Positions 6,097 through 12,634 of a DNA stretch of 15,464 nt are shown one piece after another. The number at the start of each line of letters is the position of its first letter. The first letter of the stretch is position 1. The stretch spans positions 1-15,464 of the forward strand of contig PRDT01000071.1 in assembly GCA_003173995.1 (NCBI GenBank). Reading direction: 5' to 3'. Below the pieces are notes generated by a model that searched no databases, had not been told where the DNA came from, and was given only the letters and a program-made list of their open reading frames with translations. This DNA is from Candidatus Levyibacteriota bacterium (GTDB lineage Bacteria > Patescibacteriota > Microgenomatia > Levybacterales > UBA12049). Made by a program: the position numbers and the translations under genes.

Positions 6097-8255
6097 ATAA
6101 GAGGCTCTGGAAATGACGAATCATCAATTGCTGATGAAGATTGTGTCCATTGTGCTATTTCATTCTCAACGCTTGTTTTATTTTGTGCGTAGTGAAGACG
6201 TGAAGTATCAATAATTTCTTGAGTAAAGTTATTTGTAGGAGCAGGAACATTAAGCGTCATCGCAGAGAATGGTGGAGTTAATTTTCCATCAATAGACATT
6301 TTTATATACATTTCCCGGGCATTCAGGTTAATCAAATCCTCTGCTGAGAAAACTGGAGCAAATTCTTGCGAGAGTATTTTCGCGTCTTCTCCACCAATAG
6401 CAAATGCTATCATTGTCCCGACATTGCCAAATGCAGTTGCCCTAACGTCTTCTGGAAGTTGCGCAATATATTGATGGGCAATAGTGAGATCCAAATGATA
6501 TTTTCTTGCCTCAGATAAAATACTTGAGAATGCATCGGTTGCAAAATTTTGGAATTCATCAACATAGAAATAAAAATCTCGCCTCTCTTCCTCTGGCATT
6601 TTTGCCCTGGCAAGGGCTGCTTGTTGTATTTTGGTAATAAACATTGAACCGAGAAGTGCAGTATTTTCTTCTCCTAATTTCCCTTTGGATAGGTTGATAA
6701 TGACAATTTTCCCTTCATGCATAAAATTTTCAAAATTGAGCATATTTTTTCTTTGCCCAACCATATTCCGAATAATTGGATTGGAGATAAATTGTCCTAC
6801 TTTATTTAAAATAGGGACAATTGCCTCACTTGCAAATTGATTGTCAGATGGAGAAAATTCATTTGTCCAAAATGCTTTTACCACTGGATCTTGAATTTGC
6901 TTGATAACTCGTTGTCTAAATGCTGTATCAGAAAGGATACGAGGAATACCAAGAATATTTGAGTCTGGTGTCTCAAGAAGAGCAAGTGTAATGTAGCGAA
7001 TCAAATGCTCCATGCGAGGATTCCAAGAAGCAGCAAATAATTTCTTAAAGGTAGCTATGAAAAAAGTAGAAAGTTGCTGACGCACTTCATAATCATCAAC
7101 AGGTGCGAGAGGATTAAACGCAATGGGAAAATTTTTATCTGTTGGTTCAATATAAACAACATCTTTTATTCTCTCTTTTGGCACATATTTCATTATCTCC
7201 ATTGCCAAATCTCCATGTGGATCAATAAGACAACATCCTTGCCCACCCTGTATATCTGAAAGTAAAAGTAATTCTAGTAATTTACTCTTTCCACTACCTG
7301 TTTTTCCCACAACATATAAATGTCTTCTTCTATCAATCCGTTTGAGCCCAAAAATTCTCCCTTCGTTTCTATATGTGGTCTGACCTATGAGAGAGAGACT
7401 AGTATCCTGTGGTTCTCCTGTTGGCAAAATATCTGGAGCTGGGGCTTTTTTGGAGCTTGTCTGAACAACATTTGAGATAAGGCTTCCTTCATAAGGGAAA
7501 TGATAGAGCGTTGCAATTTCAGCTGGAGACCAATAATCCCCATTGCTAAAAATTCGCTTAATAAATTGTTGTGCCAAATCTTTTGGGACAAAAAATTTCT
7601 TTCTTTGGAGCTCATTCATATGCCCTTTTACGCTTTTGAGGAGATTGATAATAATTGCCAATTTCTGCTCTGCGATTGCTTTACTTTCAGCAATATAGGC
7701 AAGACGCAATTTGCCAACATATAAATCTTGGGCAAATTTCAAATACCCTGATATTTCTTGTTCGCCTTTATGTTTCTTACCAAAGACTTTGTGATATGCC
7801 CCCTGCAAACCTCTGTCAAAGAGCTTGGATCCAACTTTTTTAAGCACAAATTGCAAGAAAACTTTCTCACTTTTGTCAGTCTTGGATAAGATAGCGGAGA
7901 CGAGCTTCAAGAAATTTTCCTCTATATGAGGATATGTTTTAAAAGGATACATACTTGCTCTTTTGAAATCAATCTGTGCAAAAGCAGTAGAAGTATGCGC
8001 TTCTGGCATATAGTCTTCTGCCAACTCTACTTCTGCTTCTGGAAATTGTGCATAGAGCTGCGCTTCAATGAGATTTTTTATGTCTTGTGGACTTACAATA
8101 TAAAACCTAAGAAACTGATCTGTTGAGATCATCTCTAAAGAAAAAGTTGTACCTGTTGGCACAACTCTATGAAGTGCCTTAAGAAATGCCTCCATAGCAT
8201 CTTCTTTTCTTGTATTGGAAGTTGGTATTTTAACAAATAAGATTACTTTTCCCAT
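6093..8255 (-). CDS. VirD4/TraG-like (HerA/FtsK superfamily) ATPase
   Basis: A 720-residue P-loop ATPase related to type IV coupling proteins and other HerA/FtsK-type DNA or protein pumps. Walker A GKTGSGKS is at 317-324. A typical 'CCLIDPHGDL' block follows. Walker B FYFYVDEF has its acidic pair at 566-567, and an IAHQY motif at about 592-596 fits a sensor. The N-terminal 300 residues are soluble, like the DUF8128-type region common in CPR homologues, and no membrane helices are seen, unlike classical VirD4. I see no relaxase or other secretion genes nearby, so substrate and partners are unknown; DNA movement or pilus-linked functions are possibilities. I start at ATG 8253-8255. A TTG at 8292-8294 would add 13 residues but is the first base triplet of the -35 box TTGAAT. 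Confidence 0.85.
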   Translation of the reverse strand: MGKVILFVKIPTSNTRKEDAMEAFLKALHRVVPTGTTFSLEMISTDQFLRFYIVSPQDIKNLIEAQLYAQFPEAEVELAEDYMPEAHTSTAFAQIDFKRASMYPFKTYPHIEENFLKLVSAILSKTDKSEKVFLQFVLKKVGSKLFDRGLQGAYHKVFGKKHKGEQEISGYLKFAQDLYVGKLRLAYIAESKAIAEQKLAIIINLLKSVKGHMNELQRKKFFVPKDLAQQFIKRIFSNGDYWSPAEIATLYHFPYEGSLISNVVQTSSKKAPAPDILPTGEPQDTSLSLIGQTTYRNEGRIFGLKRIDRRRHLYVVGKTGSGKSKLLELLLLSDIQGGQGCCLIDPHGDLAMEIMKYVPKERIKDVVYIEPTDKNFPIAFNPLAPVDDYEVRQQLSTFFIATFKKLFAASWNPRMEHLIRYITLALLETPDSNILGIPRILSDTAFRQRVIKQIQDPVVKAFWTNEFSPSDNQFASEAIVPILNKVGQFISNPIIRNMVGQRKNMLNFENFMHEGKIVIINLSKGKLGEENTALLGSMFITKIQQAALARAKMPEEERRDFYFYVDEFQNFATDAFSSILSEARKYHLDLTIAHQYIAQLPEDVRATAFGNVGTMIAFAIGGEDAKILSQEFAPVFSAEDLINLNAREMYIKMSIDGKLTPPFSAMTLNVPAPTNNFTQEIIDTSRLHYAQNKTSVENEIAQWTQSSSAIDDSSFPEPLI

Positions 8256-8265
8256 GAATACATCA

Positions 8266-8294
8266 AGTATATAAGACTCTTCATTGTTATTCAA
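8266..8294 (-). promoter_or_regulatory. promoter of VirD4-like ATPase gene
   Basis: TTGAAT (8289-8294), 17-bp spacer, TATACT (8266-8271), then 10 bp to the ATG at 8253-8255. The predicted leader is only about 3 nt. Because the box contains the TTG that an ORF finder would take as a start, it decides in favour of the ATG. Confidence 0.6.
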
Positions 8295-8303
8295 TTCAGT
8301 GCG

Positions 8304-8331
8304 TAGACAAAGAGAATTTCCATGCTATAAT
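8304..8331 (+). promoter_or_regulatory. promoter of cyclophilin gene
   Basis: TAGACA (8304-8309, 5 of 6 to consensus), 16-bp spacer, and extended -10 TGC-TATAAT (8323-8331). Six bases later comes the ATG at 8338-8340. This is the best promoter in the window and predicts a leaderless mRNA starting with AUG. Confidence 0.7.
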
Positions 8332-8337
8332 ACCCCC

Positions 8338-9015
8338 ATGGGTAAAGGACTTCTTATCGCAATGGTTGTCGCCGCAGTTGTCTTTGGCGGACTGTATCTT
8401 TTTAATAGTCTGACAAAAGGTAAAGGTCCCTATCCAGATCTTTCTCCAAATAACAAAACCCAATCCCAATCTGATTTTAATTCATTGACTCCGTCACCTA
8501 TGCCGCTTCAGGCAAGAGAGACACCTCAACCAACACCAATGACTCTCACAACACTTCCTCGAATTAGTGCAAAGACAGGGACTATCCATACAGCAAAGGG
8601 AGATATTGTTATTGCCTTTTATCCAGATGACGCACCAAAGACAGTTATGAATTTCGCCACACTTTCCAAAGCAGGCTATTACAACGGCCTCACTTTTCAT
8701 AGGGTCGAACCAGGATTTGTTATTCAAGGTGGAGATCCAAATGGAAATGGTTCAGGAGGACAATCTATTTATGGCCCTACTTTTGAAGACGAGCTGAATG
8801 CAAGCGCTTCAAGCTATAAAGCTGGGTATTTAGAAGGTGTCGTCGCAATGGCAAATAGAGGTCCAAATACAAATGGAAGTCAATTTTTCATTATGCTTGC
8901 AGATAATGCTTCGTTACCAAAAGCATATACGATCTTTGGAAAAGTCACTTCTGGAATGGATGTTGTGAAGAAAATTGCAGTCGGTGATAAAATGCTTCAG
9001 GTTAGTGTTGAGTAG
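8338..9015 (+). CDS. membrane-anchored cyclophilin-type peptidyl-prolyl isomerase
   Basis: A 225-residue protein that isomerises peptide bonds before proline, helping folding outside the cytoplasmic membrane. An uncleaved-looking N-terminal membrane anchor (about 4-23) is followed by a Pro/Gln/Ser/Thr-rich linker (about 28-75). The cyclophilin domain then runs to the end. It has the FHR motif with catalytic Arg at 122, QGGDPNGNG at 130-138, and NGSQFFI at 179-185. The position usually occupied by His or Trp near 'xTVFG' reads AYTIFG (196-201). There is no lipobox Cys, so it is a signal anchor rather than a lipoprotein. The ATG at 8338 is chosen because an extended -10 ends 6 bp before it; an in-frame upstream ATG at 8284 would place the promoter inside the gene. 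The 3' end overlaps the convergent gene by 14 bp. Confidence 0.95.
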   Translation: MGKGLLIAMVVAAVVFGGLYLFNSLTKGKGPYPDLSPNNKTQSQSDFNSLTPSPMPLQARETPQPTPMTLTTLPRISAKTGTIHTAKGDIVIAFYPDDAPKTVMNFATLSKAGYYNGLTFHRVEPGFVIQGGDPNGNGSGGQSIYGPTFEDELNASASSYKAGYLEGVVAMANRGPNTNGSQFFIMLADNASLPKAYTIFGKVTSGMDVVKKIAVGDKMLQVSVE

Positions 9016-10006
9016 CAATCTGTATATCAATATCCCCAGTTCGATAATTTTTATATCCAAATTGATGTATAGGGCCATAATCATGCATTTTAATAAAAGG
9101 CCGTATGTGTGCAAAATGAGTTATCGTATCTTCTGACATACTTGCGGAGGTATCACAAATATAGACATCAGGAGCAAGAGAAAGAAAATTATCTGCTATA
9201 TGTGCTTCATCTGCTTTACGTAAAACACCTATTCTTCCCTTTGCCTCTACTCTTTGTGCAATATCCCTGACAATATCTGCACGATCTGCAGTTGAGACAG
9301 AGTCATTTTCATCTGGTAAAGTTTGTTGAAGATAAAAAATATTTTTTGTTTGACCTTCATATGCAAATGACAGTTTATATCCTCTACTTTGACGTCTTAT
9401 TCTAACAGTATTAAGATCAATTCCTGTAATTGCCAAACCTGCCAAAACATCTGCAATATTATCATCTGAATCTGTCTTCCCAAATAAACCTTCAAATCCA
9501 CGTGGAATATAATGATTTAAATGACGTATTGCTGCCTCACTAACTCTGTCTAATGTTTGCTGCATAGCCTGCTGGACATCTCGTCCCCTCGATCCGGCAA
9601 GAGCTTGTCTCATTGAGAATGTCCTACCAGCATCTGCCATAGCAGCATAAAGCACCTGTGAGCTTGGAATAGCAGGATTAATAAGAGGAACTCTATCGAC
9701 AATAACGAGGTTATTAGTCAGATGTAAAGGATAGATATCACCACTGCCTCCTGGATAAAAGAGAAAATCAATTGGGCCAGCTTGCTCAGATAAGTCGGTA
9801 TAGAGAGAAAAAAGCCCATCTCTTGCTTGTCTTGCTGCACTGGCATTACGCTCAGGGTGAAGCCAACTTGGAAAAGTTAATCCCTCAATAAACCTGCCAG
9901 AGCGAACTATGCGAGTTGCTGAAGATTCGGGCTCTTTATAGACTCTATCTCTTCTTCCGGGGCCACGTCTTTCGAAAAATACTTGTTGATCTCTTTCTCC
10001 TGCCAT
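9002..10006 (-). CDS. hypothetical protein, 334 aa, faintly Rossmann/methyltransferase-like
   Basis: I do not recognise this gene. The N-terminal 40 residues are rich in Arg (ERRGPGRRDR). A strand-loop pattern FYPGGSGDIYPL at 83-94 followed by VIVDRVPL at 101-108 recalls motifs I and II of a SAM-dependent methyltransferase fold, but the glycine loop is atypical and the rest does not clearly follow. A helical stretch (about 115-190) separates this from a mixed alpha/beta part. There is no signal peptide or membrane segment, so it is likely cytosolic. The ATG at 10004-10006 is preferred over one two codons upstream because the -10 TAGAAT ends 6 bp before it. It is divergent from the aminotransferase gene with 196 bp between, and overlaps the cyclophilin gene tail by 14 bp. 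Being a real gene is fairly sure; function is open. Confidence 0.65.
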   Translation of the reverse strand: MAGERDQQVFFERRGPGRRDRVYKEPESSATRIVRSGRFIEGLTFPSWLHPERNASAARQARDGLFSLYTDLSEQAGPIDFLFYPGGSGDIYPLHLTNNLVIVDRVPLINPAIPSSQVLYAAMADAGRTFSMRQALAGSRGRDVQQAMQQTLDRVSEAAIRHLNHYIPRGFEGLFGKTDSDDNIADVLAGLAITGIDLNTVRIRRQSRGYKLSFAYEGQTKNIFYLQQTLPDENDSVSTADRADIVRDIAQRVEAKGRIGVLRKADEAHIADNFLSLAPDVYICDTSASMSEDTITHFAHIRPFIKMHDYGPIHQFGYKNYRTGDIDIQIATQH

Positions 10007-10012
10007 GAGCAT

Positions 10013-10041
10013 ATTCTATCTTAAAAACAAAGGAAAATCAA
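10013..10041 (-). promoter_or_regulatory. promoter of the 334-aa hypothetical gene
   Basis: TTGATT (10036-10041), exactly 17 bp, then TAGAAT (10013-10018), and 6 bp to the ATG at 10004-10006. Same geometry as the other leaderless promoters. Confidence 0.6.
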
Positions 10042-10165
10042 ACTATAGGTTGATTTGAGGGAGAAAATTGTAGCCTGTGATAAAATGCATCAGGTAACTG
10101 TCCAATAAATCCCATAAAAAAATCATCCAAAAAAAATTTCTGCTTTATTGATATAGTTTGAGCTA

Positions 10166-10193
10166 TTGCTTTCACTATTAGCATTATTATATA
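10166..10193 (+). promoter_or_regulatory. probable promoter of aminotransferase gene
   Basis: TTGCTT (10166-10171), 16-bp spacer, TATATA (10188-10193), then 9 bp to a GTG start at 10203-10205. An overlapping TATTAT (10185-10190) could serve instead. The leader would be a few bases at most. Weaker than the other promoters listed. Confidence 0.4.
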
Positions 10194-10202
10194 GTTTCTC
10201 CT

Positions 10203-11576
10203 GTGAGCAGCGTTGATGGTTATAGACAGTCTGTCCAAGTAAATGAAAGATCATTAGGTCATCGTACAGAATCTGTTGTTGATAGACTTGCATCTTATCT
10301 TCCCCCTCCCGAACTTCTTGCTGCATATCCTTCTCCTGGACCTGTTGAACATGAACGTAGAGAAAGATATCAAGCAAAACGGCCAGGATGTGATTATTCT
10401 CTTGTTGCCTATCAAGGAAAAATGATAGTTGTACCAGCATGGCACCCTCTCAATACAGAATCTCAAATTGCACATGCCAATCAATATGGTACTGGAATGT
10501 TTGAGGGAGGAAGCGTTGAACCAGTCACTAATGAGGCAGGAGAAATTGTGGGGGCAAATGCTATTTTAGTTGAAGCTCGTTTGAATAGAATGTTTGGTCG
10601 CTCTGTGGAAGGTAGACCAGGAATTGTTCCACCTGTGCCACGAGCAGAATTTGAACAAGCAATGCTTGACTATGCTGCAATTTTAGGAAGAAAAGTGTTG
10701 GTAACACCAGATGGTCATGTCGCAAGAGCCTATCTACGACCATCTATGGCACCAGGAGAAGGAGCGTTAGGAATTGGAGTAAAAGATCAAGTAATTAATG
10801 CTGCTGTAGAAGCATGGACATGGCCATATTATTTTTCTGATCCAGAACGTGTCTATGGAGGCTCTGGATTAGTTGTCTCTGCTGGTCCCAATCAAAGACT
10901 AAGCCCAATCCACGGCAAACATGCTTCTAATTATGGTGATGCAGCAAGAGTAGGAAACCTTGCGCGAGCTGTAGGAGCAGATGAAGCATTATACTTTGGG
11001 CCATATACTGTGAATAGAGACGGATCAAGAGGAAAAAGAGAAGTAACCCTTGATGACTTTAGAAGGGGAAGAGCAGATATCAGTATCCCTCAAACTCTTC
11101 AAAGTCTTGTTATTGCGGATGGACCAGGAGAAGAAGTAATGGCAATAACAGTAGATGGAGAAATTTGGCTTCCTCCAATGGATGTAAATAGACTTGGTGG
11201 AACAACTGCAGATTATGTCATGAAGCATTTAGCCCCTTCTCTTGGCCTTAGAGTCAAAGAACGAAGATTTAGTCTCAGAGATATTGCACAACCAGACAAT
11301 CCAACTGGAAAAATAGCAGGTCTTCTTTTTGCAGGGAATGCTTCACGTCTTGCTCCTATAGGGGAAATTAGGCTCCAAGGAATTCATGGTGAACAAATTG
11401 GAGAATATCATTTACCAATTCCAGAAGACATGAGACGTCTTGTTGATAGATATGAAAGAGAGGTTCGAGGACAAGTAGAACCATCAGATCCTTCTCTTCT
11501 TACACCTATTGATTTGGACGGCGGAGAACAAGCACGAGCCATCCTCGACCAAGTTTATGCTGCTTGGTTTGAATAA
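10203..11576 (+). CDS. class IV PLP-dependent aminotransferase, branched-chain type
   Basis: A 457-residue fold-type IV aminotransferase, much longer than the 300-370 residues usual for the group. The first 60 residues are an extra, Arg-rich extension. The domain shows GTGMFEGG at 96-103, 'AYLRP' near 176-180, and the PLP-binding lysine Lys239 in HGKHASNYGDA (family K-x-x-x-N-Y). The 'IADGPGEEVM' block at 304-313 matches the family 'ISEGAGENLF', and FAGNASRLAPIGEI at 376-389 matches 'GTAAEITPV'. Two key positions differ: the Glu that contacts the pyridine nitrogen of PLP is Asp306, and the phosphate-contacting Thr of the GTA motif is Asn. The reaction is probably transamination of an amino acid, but the substrate cannot be told. 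No other amino acid biosynthesis genes are near. The GTG start is the only one near the promoter. Confidence 0.85.
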   Translation: MSSVDGYRQSVQVNERSLGHRTESVVDRLASYLPPPELLAAYPSPGPVEHERRERYQAKRPGCDYSLVAYQGKMIVVPAWHPLNTESQIAHANQYGTGMFEGGSVEPVTNEAGEIVGANAILVEARLNRMFGRSVEGRPGIVPPVPRAEFEQAMLDYAAILGRKVLVTPDGHVARAYLRPSMAPGEGALGIGVKDQVINAAVEAWTWPYYFSDPERVYGGSGLVVSAGPNQRLSPIHGKHASNYGDAARVGNLARAVGADEALYFGPYTVNRDGSRGKREVTLDDFRRGRADISIPQTLQSLVIADGPGEEVMAITVDGEIWLPPMDVNRLGGTTADYVMKHLAPSLGLRVKERRFSLRDIAQPDNPTGKIAGLLFAGNASRLAPIGEIRLQGIHGEQIGEYHLPIPEDMRRLVDRYEREVRGQVEPSDPSLLTPIDLDGGEQARAILDQVYAAWFE

Positions 11577-11679
11577 TTCTTTTTCCTTTACAAGAGGCTT
11601 GTGATTCCACGCATTACAGGAGTAGTGACGTAATCTAGAATAAGTTTTACTGGAGGAAATTTTGCTACAATCTCAGAAT
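11577..11679. other. 103-bp gap between convergent aminotransferase and rpsG genes
   Basis: This is the only convergent junction here that does not overlap. It holds a short inverted repeat, ACAAG-AGG-CTTGT (about 11593-11605), with no T-run after it on either strand, so it is not a standard intrinsic terminator. On the minus strand an open frame without a normal start codon runs from the end of rpsG into the gap (see findings). Confidence 0.5.
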
Positions 11680-12153
11680 TTACCAGCGGAAGTGTGCGAA
11701 TGCTCTATTAGCTTCTGCTTGTCTGTGGGTATTGTCTCGCTTCTTCATTGCTTCGCCCTTACCTTCAAGAGCATCAAGCATTTCAGCAACTAATTTTTCA
11801 CTAAATTTGTGATATTCACTATTTGGTCTACTCTTTGCAGCTTCTAAGACCCATCTCATTGCAACAGCTGTCTTTCGATCTCCTTTTACTTCAACAGGAA
11901 CCTGATAATTAGCTCCTCCAATACGTCGAGCCTTAATTTCAACTTTTGGACCAATAGTATCAAGGACTTTAAGGAAAGTCTCAAGTGGATCAAGACCTTT
12001 TTCCTTGAAAAGATTCATCATGTCATAGACTAATCTCTCAGCAACAGTCTTTTTGCCATCAACCATGACATAATTAATGAATTTTGTTACAACAGGACTA
12101 CCATAAAGCTTGTCTGCTGTTACTATTCTTTTATCTGCTTTTTTATGTCTCAT
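11680..12153 (-). CDS. rpsG: 30S ribosomal protein S7
   Basis: A 157-residue S7, the usual length. S7 is a primary 16S rRNA binder that starts assembly of the 3' (head) domain of the small subunit and lies near the E and P sites. The sequence is typical throughout: MRHKKADKR at the N-terminus, 'KFINYVMVDGKK', a run of 'ARRIGGANYQVPVEV', and a C-terminal 'HRQAEANRAFAHFRW'. The gene starts 11 bp after rpsL. It has a clear Shine-Dalgarno AAGGA (12162-12166), 8 bp before the ATG, which overlaps the rpsL stop codon. rpsG is thus translated by the leadered mode within the operon, unlike most of its neighbours. In most bacteria fusA follows directly; here the operon ends after rpsG. Confidence 0.99.
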   Translation of the reverse strand: MRHKKADKRIVTADKLYGSPVVTKFINYVMVDGKKTVAERLVYDMMNLFKEKGLDPLETFLKVLDTIGPKVEIKARRIGGANYQVPVEVKGDRKTAVAMRWVLEAAKSRPNSEYHKFSEKLVAEMLDALEGKGEAMKKRDNTHRQAEANRAFAHFRW

Positions 12154-12161
12154 ATATTATT

Positions 12162-12166
12162 TCCTT
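12162..12166 (-). promoter_or_regulatory. ribosome binding site of rpsG
   Basis: AAGGA on the minus strand, 8 bp upstream of the rpsG ATG, overlapping the rpsL TAA stop (12165-12167). It is the only convincing Shine-Dalgarno sequence I found among the genes of the window. Confidence 0.75.
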
Positions 12167-12587
12167 ATGCTTGCTTCGCCTGTGGCTTCTTTGTGCCGTA
12201 TTTACTTCGTGATCTCTTTCTACTTTCTACTCCTGCCAAATCAAATTTACCTCGGACAATATGGTATTTCACACCTGGCAAATCTTTCACACGACCGCCT
12301 CTAACAAGGACGATACCGTGCTCAGAAAGACTGTGACCAATACCTTGAATGTATGCGGTTACTTCAGTTCTATTGGAAAGCTTCACTCTTGCAACTTTTC
12401 GAAGAGCTGAATTAGGCTTTTTAGGTGTCATAGTCTTAACTAAGGTAACAACTCCACGCTTTTGTGGAGATTCGGTTGCTTTGTAGACTCGATCTTTAGC
12501 ATTGTAACTTCGTCGCAAAGCTGTAGCTCGAATCTTCTTCTGCTTTTTCTTTCTTCCTTTATTAACTAATTGAGATAATGTTGGCAT
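12165..12587 (-). CDS. rpsL: 30S ribosomal protein S12
   Basis: A 140-residue S12, slightly longer than the 124 residues of E. coli. S12 lies at the decoding centre and helps check codon-anticodon pairing. The conserved TPKKPNSALRKVARVKLSN and RGGRVKDLPGVKYH blocks are present, with the Lys of the KKPNS loop intact, so the site at which streptomycin resistance changes commonly occur looks wild type. The extra length is mainly an insertion of about 13 residues before PQKRG (Pro41 here, Pro28 in E. coli) and a few residues at the C-terminus. The gene starts 18 bp after rpoC. A possible own promoter overlaps the rpoC stop codon (12605-12634). No Shine-Dalgarno sequence is visible. Confidence 0.99.
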   Translation of the reverse strand: MPTLSQLVNKGRKKKQKKIRATALRRSYNAKDRVYKATESPQKRGVVTLVKTMTPKKPNSALRKVARVKLSNRTEVTAYIQGIGHSLSEHGIVLVRGGRVKDLPGVKYHIVRGKFDLAGVESRKRSRSKYGTKKPQAKQA

Positions 12588-12604
12588 AATAATCTAACTG
12601 AACA

Positions 12605-12634
12605 ATTATACCTCAGCTTGAGGGGTAACTTCAA
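12605..12634 (-). promoter_or_regulatory. possible rpsL-rpsG promoter overlapping the rpoC stop
   Basis: TTGAAG (12629-12634), 18-bp spacer, perfect TATAAT (12605-12610), then 17 bp to the rpsL ATG. The rpoC stop TAA (12606-12608) lies inside the -10 hexamer. The predicted leader is about 10 nt. Whether it is used alongside read-through from rpoC is not known. Confidence 0.4.

Noticed and set aside
8284..8340. Upstream in-frame ATG for the cyclophilin gene at 8284
   Set aside because: It would add 18 residues of charged sequence before the membrane anchor and put the TAGACA/TATAAT promoter within the gene. The ATG at 8338 fits better.
11593..11605. Inverted repeat ACAAG-AGG-CTTGT as a terminator
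   Set aside because: The stem is only five pairs and no T-run follows on either strand.
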